Shown: positions 24,276 to 35,250 of the stretch, one piece after another
How the letters are laid out: every line of letters begins with the position of its first letter
Numbering within the stretch: the first letter of the stretch is position 1
From: Clitoria ternatea
Taxonomy: Eukaryota; Streptophyta; Magnoliopsida; Fabales; Fabaceae
Assembly (NCBI GenBank): GCA_037962975.1
Contig: CM075671.1
Span: 41,192,501 to 41,256,500, forward strand
Direction: 5' to 3'
DNA length: 64,000 bases
The notes under the pieces: generated by a model
Told to the model about the DNA's origin: nothing
Database searches by the model: none
What the model saw: only the letters and a program-made list of their open reading frames with translations
Made by a program: the position numbers and the translations under genes

Positions 24276-26412
24276 CTTGGTCTAGGTTACCAATATGACA
24301 TGTGTCACATTAGGTGCTACAACTTTACTATACAACATACTTTTTTATTCAATGTCTATCAATTATATTTTGCTCTATTCTGCATGCTAGTACAATTATA
24401 CAAATAACTATCTATGTTGTTGATTTGAATCTTCGATCATCCAATAATTTATAGAAAACCATGTTTCTCCTTCATACTAGAATCGGTGGAAAGATGTCTA
24501 GCAAACATCTTAGGTTCCAACAATGACTTTATGTTTTAAGTAAGGATAGTTTTGAAATTTCAATTTATGTTTAGGATATTTTACTTGAACTAAATATAAC
24601 TATAAAATTATAATGAAAGTAAAATTTTATTCCCAAGAAACATAAGTGACAACTAAACATACTTTTAAAATTTACTCGAGATTCTTATTTCTTCTCATTA
24701 CCGAGAATGTAACTTACCCAAAAATGTAAAAAGATAACGTGTACCAAATACCCATTTTGATAATCATCACGGGCTTCAATTATATTAAGGCCTAAGATAA
24801 CTTTTAAAATTAGACTTTTAAATTTTTTAAAATATTTTATTAACATTGTTAAAATTTTATTTAAAATTTATTTTGCAAATATTTTGATTGACATGAAAAT
24901 TTATTTATTTATCTAGCCTAATTAACTTTTCCAATAAAACTACCTCCTTTAATCTTGATTGAAACTTGAAATATAATTCATCTTAAATAAGTCTTTCTCA
25001 ATTTAAATATAATGATAAGTGAAAAAATCAACAAATAAGTAAATAAACATTACCTGTCATTATTAACTTGAATTACAATTAAGAATATTTAATGAAAAAA
25101 ATGTATCATTTATTAAAAAAAGTTTACTTGATTTTAATTAATCATTTTTTATAAAATTTTAGTAATAAAATTAATTTTTTGGTTTTGGAATGGTTATATT
25201 GTCGATCCTGTTTGTATTAAAAGTGTTCACATCTCAAAATTGCATTATTTTATGTTTCTTAAACATGCAAGCTTCTTTGAAATGGCATATATTCTAATTC
25301 CTTCGTATATGTATATTAGTTGTGGTAGAGATGAAATATGAGCCCGTTTGTTTAAGCTTATTAAAAAAGTGATTATAAAAAAATGATTCTTTTATAATCA
25401 CTTTTTTAATAAGCAGATCAGAGTTGCTTCTTAAAATAAGTTGAAATCAGCTTATTTTCAGCTTCTGCTTATTTTTGAAACTTTAAACAAACACGTTAAA
25501 ATTTAAAATAAGTGCTTTTTTTAATTAAAAAAGCACTTATCTCTGAAAATAAGCTTAAACAAACAAGCCCTATATCAGGTTGTTATCATAGTATGTATTT
25601 TTTCTTAACTTATTTAATATAAAGATGATCTCAAGATTTTTTTTAAATTATTTAATTAAATAGATAGATTTAAGTTTTTAAAAAGATTTTTCTAACTTAT
25701 TAGATCAATCTTTTTAAGTCCTTGTATAAATTTTATAAAGAAATATAATTTGTAATATATTATAATTTTTAAATCCACATAATATTTTTTTATAAATCAT
25801 AGTTTTATAAAATTAAATTTTGTTAAATCACCTTTAATACGAAAAAATGATAATAAAATGTATAATTGTAATTATGTTGTTAGGGTTTTAGAAAAATGTT
25901 GATTTGTTTAAGATAGACTAATAGATTAATTTGATATAAGCTTATTTGTATTTTTATTAACAATAACTTAAATTAAATTTATATAGGCTATTAGGCTAAA
26001 TTAACTTTTAAATAGATCAGATCAAATCTAAAAATATCATATATGTCAGGTTACAAACAAGACTCAAGCCTCAAAATTAAGTAACAAGGCAAGTCTAGAC
26101 CCTACAAACCTACTCAACACAACTTATTTCAATATCTAATTCGTGATAATATATCAAAACTTCCAACAAAAATTGGAATAATAAGTTCTAAAGAAAATAA
26201 TTTTATGGTGTGTCTTTTTTTTTTTTAGGAAATACCCTATTTAAACTCAAGAAAGTATAGCAATCGACTTTAGACCTAGAAATAATCTAATTTTGTTTAT
26301 TTTGCTAGTCGTTAGGAAAACATTTATTGGTATAACCTTTAACTAATAAATAAATATCATGTTAGTAAAAATATTTTGAGTTTTTACTAACAACAAAATG
26401 TATTATACTAAC
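24276..26412. other. AT-rich non-coding stretch around a MITE
   Basis: About 2.1 kb between solo LTR C and the left LTR of E2. Apart from the MITE at 25,340-25,570 I see no gene, promoter or tandem repeat. Base composition is uniformly AT-rich and no frame shows protein-like composition. Confidence 0.5.
25340..25570. mobile_element. Hairpin-rich MITE, about 230 bp
   Basis: Ends GCCCGTTTGTTTAAGCTTAT and, inverted, GGGCTTGTTTGTTTAAGCTTAT-like text at the right. Inside are two nearly perfect hairpins. In the first, 25-base arms at 25,356-25,380 and 25,390-25,414 pair without mismatch around a 9-base loop. In the second, 14-base arms at 25,508-25,521 and 25,527-25,540 pair. The target duplication is not resolved, so the superfamily is open. 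Confidence 0.7.
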
Positions 26413-27002
26413 TAAACTATCTGGTATATGGATAGTATTTCTGATGTCAACACCGGTCTCGATTCTCTCTTATATATTGCACCGATCTAGTGGGGACCCA
26501 ATATTATCTCCTGTTCCAGTGGAGAACTAGGAATCTCTGTGTCTGATCTTCGGTTATCACACCGGTCTAACACGTTGAGGGGTGAAAGAGTGTGTCACCT
26601 ACAAGGACACTCCGACACTCAAGTTAGTTTAGATACTTAATATCAGAGCTCAAACGTAAGTTAGTGAATGCAACGTACCTTGGTGGGTCATAATGAGGAG
26701 TATTTATAGAGTGTGATGGTGAGAACGTCTTACGTGGCATCTGTCAGTATGGATTCCGTAAATCATAGGTAAAGTGACACACTTACAGGCGTTGTGACAC
26801 CTCCTACAAGTGAGAGGCCGATATGCCCTGTACGTTTCCTGAGATTTCCTCTAACTTTGGTCATGTACGATGTCGGTCATCATGACCCAGGTACAACATT
26901 GACTCCTGTCAGGGTGTCATGGATAGTGTATGATGCAACGAAACCAGGGGTGGCTTCTTGGCAATACTCAGGCTGGTATCCTTTGGGCCGGTGTCAGGAT
27001 CA
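26413..27002 (-). repeat. E2 left (3') LTR
   Basis: Ends on + with GTCAGGATCA; begins TAAACTATCT where the right copy begins TGAACTATCC, i.e. a TG-to-TA change. It aligns along its length to 49,941-50,474, for example CTAACACGTTGAGGGGTGAA and TGCAACGTACCTTGGTGGGT in both copies. It contains a minus-strand TATA box (CTATAAATAC, reverse of 26,700-26,709). The copies differ by many substitutions, so E2 is clearly older than E1. A purine-rich tract (AGAGGGTAAATGA on minus) lies just inside at 27,003-27,018, in the PPT position. Confidence 0.8.
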
Positions 27003-27558
27003 AATCATTTACCCTCTAGCTGTTAAAATAAGGTGGGAGTTGCTTTAACAGGCTAAGTCATAGCTTGATTACAAAATGGGTGGTTAGGAATGTTTCTGTT
27101 GTTTGAACTATCAACCGGTGTTAGTGTGTTGCAACTACTTGCAAAAGGGTGTGGACACGTGGCGGGTGTTGGTTGGCTGTGATGTTTCGCTTCTATAGGC
27201 CTATTTGACGGCATGCAAAGTGACACAGCCTTTTAGGTTTCTCACCTAACTGCCCCTACCCTTTCCTATAAAAGGGGACTCACTTACACATTGTGGCTAC
27301 CTTGCCTTCAATACTGAAACTCTGTTCCAATCTCGACCTGCATACTGGTGTTTCCTCTATAGAGCTCTTGGCTTATACAAAAAGAGCAGCCCGCCTCGTC
27401 ACACTAGATAATCACTTTGTCCCTTCCCTTGTTTAACATTTGTTTGTGTTACTCTTAGACAAATAATGGGGAAACACTGGTGATGAGTTTGTGAGGATCA
27501 TACCTTCTTCAACGACATGGCAGTCAACATCATGCCGACATAATCCGCAGGAGGTGCT
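27003..27558 (+). promoter_or_regulatory. E2 internal promoter region for the antisense gene
   Basis: Leader between the E2 left LTR and solo LTR D. A TATA box, TATAAAAG, is at 27,267-27,274 on the + strand, followed by a CT-rich leader. E1 has a TATA box at the equivalent place (30,137-30,144) ahead of its antisense gene, which supports a conserved promoter facing into the element. Confidence 0.5.
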
Positions 27559-28719
27559 TGTGATGTCCCATTTTTAATTCCTAACATTTATCTTAGGGTA
27601 TAATAAAATCAGAGGAAATTTTTCACATTGAAAATCAGAGTAAATACCAGACAGACAAACCTGTATAATTATATAGAGTTTGGCTTCCGAGCCAACTTTT
27701 GCAACCCCTAACTTTCCCGTTTTTAACTCTGAATGGTACGAAACTTTATGGGCACTATCTACAACTTATTTTGAACCTGCAAGTGTATTTTGTGCTCAAA
27801 AATTCCTCTGAATCACAGAGTTATACAGAAAAATGCATTCAACTCATTTTCTCTTAATTTCATTACAAAAATCTCATTAATCCTTATTCAAATGGCAATT
27901 TTTAATCACACACAAGTCATAATCATGCCTAGGGACCTATTGGTACCTTCTGGGGACTCTGAATCCCATCGAAACTCAAAAATCACCTATTCAATTAGCT
28001 TGATTAGCCTTTTTTCTTACTTAAAACATAATTTCTACATATATAGCTATGTATGCATCAATTTCTCTAGATTGAAAACAATTATTAATCAACATAATAA
28101 CAACATCACTACAACCATATCCTGCCCACCCCATACAATTTCCTTACTACTTTGGCTCAATGCCATTCTATACTCTACATTTGTAATACTTAGGCATAAC
28201 ATATACATACATACATATATATACACATATAAACCCAACATCATCATCTAATTAGCTCAGTGCCATCTATTAGCAAGACATACGCACATATATTATTCCA
28301 TCATAATCCCTGCTCATAAATCACACAGTCCATCAAGACATAATGGCTCAGTGGCATTCAAAGTAATATATACACACCCGTAAAATATCCAAAACATAAT
28401 TACATGCCAATTTACTTATAATTCACATCATTACAATCAAGACAACCTCATCATCATTCCTTGGTATTCAAACTCCTTTGGTGCTCACCTCCATGGTGTC
28501 CATGATATTCTTGTCATTGGTTACTAAAAATAAAAACAACAGAAAAGGTTGAGTGTCATACATATTAAACAATATAAAAATTCAAAATTGAAAAAGGCGT
28601 AACACTAACCTTATAATATACATACTCAATTCGCGTTTCAGCTGCACCACCTGTGCTTAGTCATTAATCTTATTGCCAATACCACAAGCCACTCAGGCTA
28701 TAACCAATTGTGTACACAC

Positions 28720-28768
<49 letters not shown>
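27559..28768 (+). mobile_element. Solo LTR D, left part (cut by E1)
   Basis: Begins TGTGATGTCCCATTTTT. It shares with copy A the phrases ACGAAACTTTATGGGCACTAT, CCTAGGGACCTATTGG and GGCTCAGTGCCATCT. It is interrupted by E1 in a CA/TA microsatellite at 28,714-28,768 and resumes at 41,381. Removing E1 gives an LTR of about 3.2 kb. The open frame at 27,790-28,251 is AT-rich LTR sequence, not a gene. Confidence 0.75.
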
Positions 28769-28769
<1 letters not shown>

Positions 28770-29689
28770 GAACTGTCCTTTACAACGGGTGTAAAGTTAT
28801 GATTCTGAAACAGCTCAAAATGTACATGTCATGTCAATCTGATACAAGGATGTGTTATACAGATGCAAATACGGAGTGTCCTTGTGAATTGGGCGGAGTA
28901 TAATCCACACTGGGACGGAGTGTAACTCACACTGTGGCGGTGTAGTAGTCCGCCTGAAGTTGTTTTCTTTGCCTTGACACAATTGGTGGTGGTACCTGTA
29001 ATTATTCTCCGACGCTCAAGTCAGTATTTCAAAATACTCTTAGACTTAGAAAGCAAATCTGAGAGAATTATGCAAGTAAGAGAGTGTAAGGTTTTGAATT
29101 GGGGGGGGTCCCCATATACCTTTTTGCTGAGGTTTATATACCTGTTACTGGTGCTCCATTATTGGTGGGACCCGTTCCTTGTTTTCAGGCATTATGCTGG
29201 AAAGGTAGTGGGTCCCTGCGCCATTTGCAAGCACTGTTATTGTAGTGGGTGTTTCCACTTACTTGGAAAGTGTGAATGCTTTATTATTTTATTTGTTTTT
29301 CCCTTTAATGCGTGACAGCGTGATTCCCATTTTCAACCTCTCAAGACAGAGTCAATCTCGTGCCGGGGTTATAAGTATGGGCTCGCTACGCAGTATGGGA
29401 AATTCAATATTCCGCCTATGTTGAGCCTATGGCTTGGCGGAGTAATATGCATTAAGGATATTTCATGCATAAGGTATTCGATATTTTCTTCCTTGGCGGA
29501 GTTACAAACCTTGGCGGAGTAAAACACCTTGGCGGAGTAACATGCCTTGGCGGAGTTACTTGCCCTGGTTGTATGTACTCCGTATAGAAACAATTATAAT
29601 GTATTTGAAGCGTACTTCTCTTGTTCAAAATGCTGATCTAGCAAAGTATTAAAGCCATGCTCTTGGGGGCCGGTGTTGGGACCAGATCA
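28769..29689 (-). repeat. E1 left (3') LTR, 921 bp
   Basis: Reads TGAACTGTCC...GACCAGATCA on +. A minus-strand TATA box (TATATAAACC, reverse of 29,131-29,140) marks the element promoter. Five copies of GGCGGAGT cluster at 29,430-29,550. Inserted in a TA microsatellite of solo LTR D. Confidence 0.95.
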
Positions 29690-29701
29690 TATGCCCCCTA
29701 G
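29690..29701 (-). other. E1 polypurine tract
   Basis: CTAGGGGGCATA on the minus strand, directly upstream of the 3' LTR start TGATCTGG. It primes plus-strand DNA synthesis and fixes the element orientation as minus. Confidence 0.8.
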
Positions 29702-30136
29702 CTTGTTATAGTGACTGGCGGAGTCACTTTAATGAGCTATAACACTTAAGTTTAACTTTTATAGGCATGGGTTTAGGCGGCGTTTGCCAGTTCAGGATTT
29801 TTCGGACAAGTGTTTTCGTGCATTTAATGCTTTCATCATTACTTGCCACGCCTGTCATTAATGCGCCTCGAAACTGCGTTTTGCCGCTTCAATCTTTCAT
29901 TGCCACGTATGCCCTCGTAACGATTGCCATTCCAATGATGGGACATAAATGCGTGGGGTGGCAGTTGAATACGTTTTCGAGGTTATTATCGTGGGCCTTG
30001 GGTTTTGAAAATACGGCCCAAAAGATGCTTGTCTCGAGATTCATCCAACGACTGTAATTGCGTTAAATTCATCCAACGGCTGTAGTTGCGTTTCTGAGAT
30101 TAATGAGGCTTTACTCGTTTCCCCCCAAGCCATGCC

Positions 30137-30144
30137 TATAAATA
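30137..30144 (+). promoter_or_regulatory. TATA box for the E1 antisense gene
   Basis: TATAAATA followed by GATAAACTC and a CT-rich leader, about 200 bases ahead of the first codon of the antisense ORF at 30,344. It is on the strand opposite to gag-pol and outside the LTR, so the gene would be driven independently of the LTR promoter. E2 keeps a TATA box at the matching place. Start-site position is inferred. Confidence 0.6.
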
Positions 30145-30343
30145 GATAAACTCTTAGGAGGGGAAACTTTTCGCTTCATCTTCTTCTCTGCGTTTGCGTA
30201 TTAGAACTGCCTTTTGAACGTTGCTTTCGTGCGAGTCGTTTGTTGTTGCAGTTCTTCATTTCTTCAGAAACTTAAGGTAACTCTCTTTTTCCTCTGTCTC
30301 CTATCTTCATTGTTATTGGGTTGGTTCTGTTCTCTTTATATGT

Positions 30344-33184
30344 GTGTTTGTTGAAACGAGGATGAGAGGAAAAAAGTCAGAGTCGTGCTCTAGGATTTCT
30401 GTTCGTCCGATGTTTTCGGATATTGAGAGTGGAGATGAGGCTTTTTATACTTGGAGGGATGCAACATTTTACAGCAGCGTGGAGTTTTTTAGTAATGCTG
30501 TACATTCGTTTGTATCAGGAGGTATTCCTTAGATTGAAGTAAGAACGATGGCAGAGTGTCAAAACGTTGTGTTACATGGGTTGGACTGGAAAAAGATGCT
30601 TGAGGTTGACCCTTATTGTTGGGTTGAGGAAGATGTTAAAGATGCTTCCTCTCGTCATGTGACAACAAGCGGAGGGGTAACGGAGTTGTCTGTGCCAGTT
30701 TGGAAGGATGAGAGGTATGAGAAGAGGTTCATCGTCCGTTCACCCAAGACGTATGAACGTATATGCCATCGTCCTCAAGATGAACGTACATTATACATGT
30801 ACGATATTTTGTTTACCCAGTTGGGGCTACGATTTCCACTGAATAGATTCCAGATGGGCGTATTGAGATTCTTGGATTGCGCCCCTTCTCAGCTGCACCC
30901 TAACGGTTGGGGAATAGTTCGCAGCTTCGAGGTGTTGGCTAAACATCTGGAGTTTACGCCTACTGTGGCGTTATTCTTTGCCTTTTACCGCATTATGAGG
31001 AGAGTAAATACAAAAACTGGCGGCATGGGCTTTATAACTCTTCGGGCGGAGCCGAAGATTGTAAATTTCAAGGCATTTGCTGACTCCGCCAAAGAAGGCG
31101 GACTTCACTTTAGGATGAGCTTTGTAAAAGTCTCTGTCAGGAAGAACAAGTCCGTTTTCAGGCGGAGTAAGGAGGGAATTGATAAATTCCCAGTAGCGTG
31201 GACCCATGAGCACTTCCTCCTGACCAAACAAGCTTATGAAGTTGAGGAGGGTGCCTTGTCAGCTACTTCTGTGGAAGTGCTCCGGACGTTGAAGGAGTAC
31301 AACTCCGTCCACAAGCAGTTCTTATGCAAAAGGCTGCTTGGGCGGGATGCTGAGGATTATTTAAGTAATTCTTTAAGACTTGTCGCTTAAATATTACTTT
31401 TGTTTTTTCATGCAGCTTCTAATCGTGTGTATGTATATTATTTTGCAGGAGAAATTGCTGAATTCCCTGGGATGGAGCGCATCAAGCAGATTCGTATGAG
31501 CCGCGAGGAAATTGACACGGAGAACAATGTACAGCCCAGGAGGAATTTGGCTGCTGCTCTAACAAAGATTCTTCCTTTCCCTGCATCCACTACTATAGTG
31601 AATTTAGAAGGTGGTGCAGGGTCCTCAGCAGTTGATGTTGAAAGGCGTTCTAAAAAACGCCAAGAACCAGAAGCTGTTGAGGAGGAGGAAGAGGAAGTGG
31701 ATCCCCAACCTTTGCTCAAAAGAAAGAACAAGGGCAAGAAGAAGGTTGGGGAAGGAGCATCAGCTGACACCGCCATCAACTTGGAGGAGACCCAGGAGGT
31801 ACCTGTTGTGGGTACTACTGCTGATATGGGCGGTGTTGAAGGCGTCCTCGAAGAAGATGTCGTGGGGGAGGAAGCGGAGGGAATTCAAGCCTCTCCAAAC
31901 CAAGTTGTGGGAGATGAGGCGGAGGGAGTTCAAACTTCCCCAGTCTGCCCAGCTGAGAATCCCGCCTTGGGCTTGGCTACTCGAGGGACACCAGTTTTCT
32001 TTATTGATGTTCCAGGGGAGTCATCCAGGCGATCCGTCTCTCTGCCTTTGGCGGGGTATCGACTGAATCCCTTCTTGTATTTTGCAAATATGGGATCCCG
32101 CCAGTCGGAGAGGCGTGATCCGGAGTTCATCCTCCGCCCCGACATCGACTTCCAAGAGATTTTAGACGCTGCTGCAGCTGCAAGGTGGCACCTTGCAGAA
32201 ATTGATGGTTTTTTAGCCTCTGTGCCACGTATTGTTGATGTTGCTGCTGAGGCCAACATGTTTCAAGAATCTTTTCATGATTCTGTTGAAAAGATACGCA
32301 GCTTGGAACATGATAATGAACAGCTGCCGGAGGTGATCAAGGCGAAGGATAAACACCTTGACACCGCCGATTCCGACATCAAGAAGCTGGAGGAGGAGAT
32401 GGCTCGGGTGAGAGCTGATAAAGTCTTGCTGGAAAAGCAAGTTTCTGGCTTAAAAGAGCAGAATGTAAAGCTGGGCGAAGAGGTGGGTGGACTCTCCCAG
32501 GTGAAGGCTGACAATGTTCTGCTGAAACAACAAGTTTCAGATCTAAATCAGCAGAACCAAAAATTGGGCGAGGGTGTGAGCGAACTTCAGCAGAAGTTGG
32601 TTTCCTTTGAAATCGATAGGGCTCTTGCTGCAGACGCGTGGGCTACGGAGTTGGACGAAGCAGCTACCGCATACAGCAACCTTGAAAAACAGGTTGAGGA
32701 GTTGAAGGCTAAGAAGGCTGTTTCAGATGCTGCCAATGAGAAGCTTAACAAGGATTTGAATTCGGCTTTGGATGCAGCTGAAGCAGCAATTAGTGACGCC
32801 TTCAGTATGGCTATTCGCCAACTCCGCCATCGTAACCCAGGCGTTGCTCTTAACACTATAGGCATTCATCCATACTATGAATTTATCAATGGTGAATTGA
32901 TGGTGCCTGCTCGAGGGGGTCATGTTCCTGCACCTGATGTTGAGTATGTTTTGGCGGACTTGCCCCCTTCACAAAGTTTGTCAAAGCCAAATGAGAGTCA
33001 GCTCAGCTCTGCCCACAGTAAGGAGTGCCACCCGAGCCATGAAGATCAGCGTCGGAGTCCTTTTACAAATTTTTGTTTTTTTTTTAATGATATTGCCTTG
33101 TTCCAGGATAGGCTCTGGATCTTTATCAGTTTTTGGCAATATTCAATGAAATATATTTTCTGTAATCTATACTTGTTCATATAA
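30344..33184 (+). pseudogene. E1 antisense gene (aORF), two exons, putative gypsy-type transposon protein
   Basis: Read on the strand opposite to gag-pol. Frames 30,344-30,532 and 30,548-31,390 are in phase, separated by one TAG (30,530-30,532). Removing a predicted intron, 31,365-31,448, joins the frame to 31,449-33,184. Exon 1 carries the plant 'putative gypsy type transposon' domain: GLRFPLNRFQMGVLRFLDCA, QLHPNGWGIVRSFEVL and FPVAWTHEHFL. Exon 2 has an acidic/basic linker, then a long coiled coil (about 32,270-32,790) with heptads such as LEEEMARVRADKVLLEKQV. The C-terminus is uncertain; the last 40 residues look like translated UTR. Function is unknown; related ORFs occur in other Tat elements. 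With a single nonsense codon it is nearly intact. A start at the second Met (30,362) is possible. Confidence 0.8.
31365..31448 (+). other. Predicted spliceosomal intron in the E1 antisense gene, 84 bp
   Basis: Donor TTTAA/GTAATT and acceptor TTATTTTGCAG/GAG bracket 84 T-rich bases containing the stop TAA at 31,388. Exon 1 ends one base into a codon and exon 2 begins with the two bases that complete it, so splicing restores one frame. E2 has the same donor (TTTAA/GTAATT at 47,462-47,472) ahead of a T-rich tract ending TTTTAG, at the same place in its homologous gene. Confidence 0.7.
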
Positions 33185-33280
33185 GCAATGTTTGAGTCCG
33201 TCGTATTTATGCCTCGTAAAATGATATTAAGAAGGCAGAGTATTCATTTGAGGACTTAATGGAATATGACTAAGTATAAC

Positions 33281-34010
33281 GAGGCGGAATAGCCTTTTTG
33301 AAATTCTGGTGAAGTAAAATTCAGTAGGGAGGTGAGGTAGCCTCTTAGGAATTTCAATGTAATAAAATCAATAATGAGGCGTAGTAGCCTCTTGAGAATT
33401 TCAATGAAGTAAATTCGATATTGAGGCGGAGTAGCCTCTTGAGAATTTCAATGAAGTGAATTCAATAATGAGGCGGAGTAGCCTCTTGAGAATTTCAATG
33501 AAGAATATTCTGTAATGAGGCAGAGTGGCCTCTTGAGAATTTCATTGAAGTGAAATCAATATGGAGGCGGAGTAGCCTCTTGAGAATTTCAATGAAGAAT
33601 GTTCTGCAATGAGGCGGAGTGGCCTCTTGAGAACTTCAATGAAATAAAATCAATAAAGAGGCGTAGTAGCCTTTTGAAAATTTCAATGAAGAATATTCTG
33701 CAATGAGGCGGAGTGGCCTCTTGAGAATTTCAATGAAGTAAATTCAATATGGAGGCGGAGTAGCCTCTTGAGAATTTCAATGAAGTAAATTCAATATGGA
33801 GGCGGAGTAGCCTCTTGAGAATGAAGTAAATTCGATATTGAGGCGGAGTAGCCTCTTGAGAATTTCAATGAAGAATATTCTGCAATGAGGCGGAGTGGCC
33901 TCTTGAGAATTTCATTGAAGTGATTTCAATAAAGAGGCATAGTAGCCTTTTGAGAATTTCAACGAAGAATATTCTGCAATGAGGCGGAGTGGCCTCTTGA
34001 GAATTTCATT
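33281..34010. repeat. E1 3'-UTR tandem array 1, about 16 x 47 bp
   Basis: Units of about 47 bases start GAGGCGGAGTAGCCTCTTGA and continue with AGAATTTCAATGAAG and ATTC or AATCAATA. Successive starts near 33,375, 33,423, 33,470, 33,517 and 33,564 show the period. Two subtypes alternate: one reads AAGTAAATTC, the other AAGAATATTCTGCAATG. The array lies between the aORF and integrase, the hypervariable region of Tat/Ogre elements. Confidence 0.9.
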
Positions 34011-34194
34011 GAAGCACAATTTTTACAAGCAATATACTTACTTGAACTTGTTGATAGTGCTTGAGTTTGTTAATTATGTACTCCGTAAAGTATTGGCAGT
34101 TAGGCGGAGTCAAATTTTGGATGGAGCATTCATCCCTTTGAATTTGAATTAGAGTGTAACTCCTGATCAAATGAAAATTGTTGAATCCAGGATT

Positions 34195-34640
34195 GGTATG
34201 GTGCAGCATATAGCTGTGACACCAATTCTTCCTGCAAGGACTTGGTTGAACTTTTGAGGCGGTATGGTGCAGCATATAGCTGTGACACCGTTTTTCCACA
34301 AGAAGCCTGCAGGACCTTGGGGCCGAAATGGTGCAGCATATAGCTGTGACACCAGTTCTTTCCATAGGCGGCCTGCAGGACCTTGGGGTCGGTATGGTGC
34401 AGCATATAGCTGTGACACCAATCCTTTCCCCCCAAGGAGTTTTTTGGACCTTAGGGTCGGTATGGTGCAGCATATAGCTGTGATACCAATCCTTTCCCCC
34501 CAAGGAGTTTTTTGGACCTTAGGGTCGGTATGGTGCAGCATATAGCTGTGACACCAATCCTTTCCCCCCAAGGAGTTTTTTGGACCTTAGGGTCGGTATG
34601 GTGCAGCATATAGCTGTGACACCAATCCCCCCTAGGAGTT
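34195..34640. repeat. E1 3'-UTR tandem array 2, 7 x 64-68 bp
   Basis: The phrase GTGCAGCATATAGCTGTGA begins at 34,201, 34,267, 34,331, 34,397, 34,465, 34,533 and 34,601. The last units are 68 bp and almost identical, while the earlier ones are 64-66 bp and diverged, so the array is still expanding at its right side. Overlapping minus-strand frames with repeated SYMLHH arise from the repeat and are not taken as genes. Confidence 0.9.
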
Positions 34641-34932
34641 TTCTGACTCCGTTTGTGAAGCTTTGTCGCATGTTGGATGATCTTTATGGAATAAAGAGTT
34701 ATGCTTTTATGCTTCAATTGTTGGAGCCGGTGTCTTATCTGCATGAGAACAAGTTCTGCTATGGATAATCAATTGAAAGTTAGAATGAAGATTGAATGTA
34801 GGAAGGCATTTCAATAATAATGGAACTACATAAAGAGCTGAGTTGGGGTATGTCTCTTCGAAACCTTTTCAAGGAAAGCATATCTGGGAAGAACCTTGAG
34901 TTAGGAAGAAAAGATCATACCATATTACCCAA
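34641..34932. other. E1 spacer between repeat array 2 and integrase end
   Basis: About 290 bases of unique non-coding sequence just downstream (in minus orientation) of the gag-pol stop at 34,933. No feature beyond being the start of the element's 3' UTR. Confidence 0.5.
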
Positions 34933-35250
34933 CTAGCTGTAGTATATGCGTAAATTTAAAATGTTCCATTTATTCCTGACCGGAGTGCCATCTAAGTTTT
35001 CTAGGCGGTATGTGCCTTTGCCCAAAACCTCGATGACTCGGTATGGACCTTCCCAGGTTGGTGCCAATTTGCCTTGGTGTGCAAATTTGTTGCCAATATT
35101 GGCCCTTCTTAGGACCAAATCTCCTTCTTTGAAACGGCGTTCAAAAATACGTGTGTTATACTGTTTGGCGGCCTTTGCTTTGACAGCTTGGTCCCTCAAA
35201 AAGGCTTCCTCTCTCAACTCCGCCAAAACCTCGAGTTCATGTGCGAGGTT
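34933..35250 (-). pseudogene. E1 pol, integrase C-terminal domain
   Basis: Same frame as the integrase core, after a TAG at 35,251-35,253. It contains YNTRIFERRFKEGDLVLR and APTWEGPYRVIEVL, the GPY/F motif that binds DNA non-specifically in Ty3 integrases. It ends at LRIYYS with stop 34,933-34,935, the normal gag-pol terminus. The first Met in the open segment (35,226) is not a real start; the domain belongs to the polyprotein. Confidence 0.85.

Noticed and set aside
27790..28251. 153-residue open frame on +
   Set aside because: It lies wholly in solo LTR D, is very AT-rich, and the homologous positions of copies A and B do not keep the frame.
31438..32865. Minus-strand frames of 66-113 residues under the antisense gene
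   Set aside because: Serine- and leucine-rich shadows of the coiled-coil coding strand, with no recognisable motif.
34006..34744. Overlapping minus- and plus-strand frames with repeated SYMLHH and AYSCDT peptides
   Set aside because: They are all readings of the 64-68-bp tandem array in the E1 3' UTR; open frames arise because the units share a length close to a multiple of three and lack stops. No start context or conservation argues for a protein.
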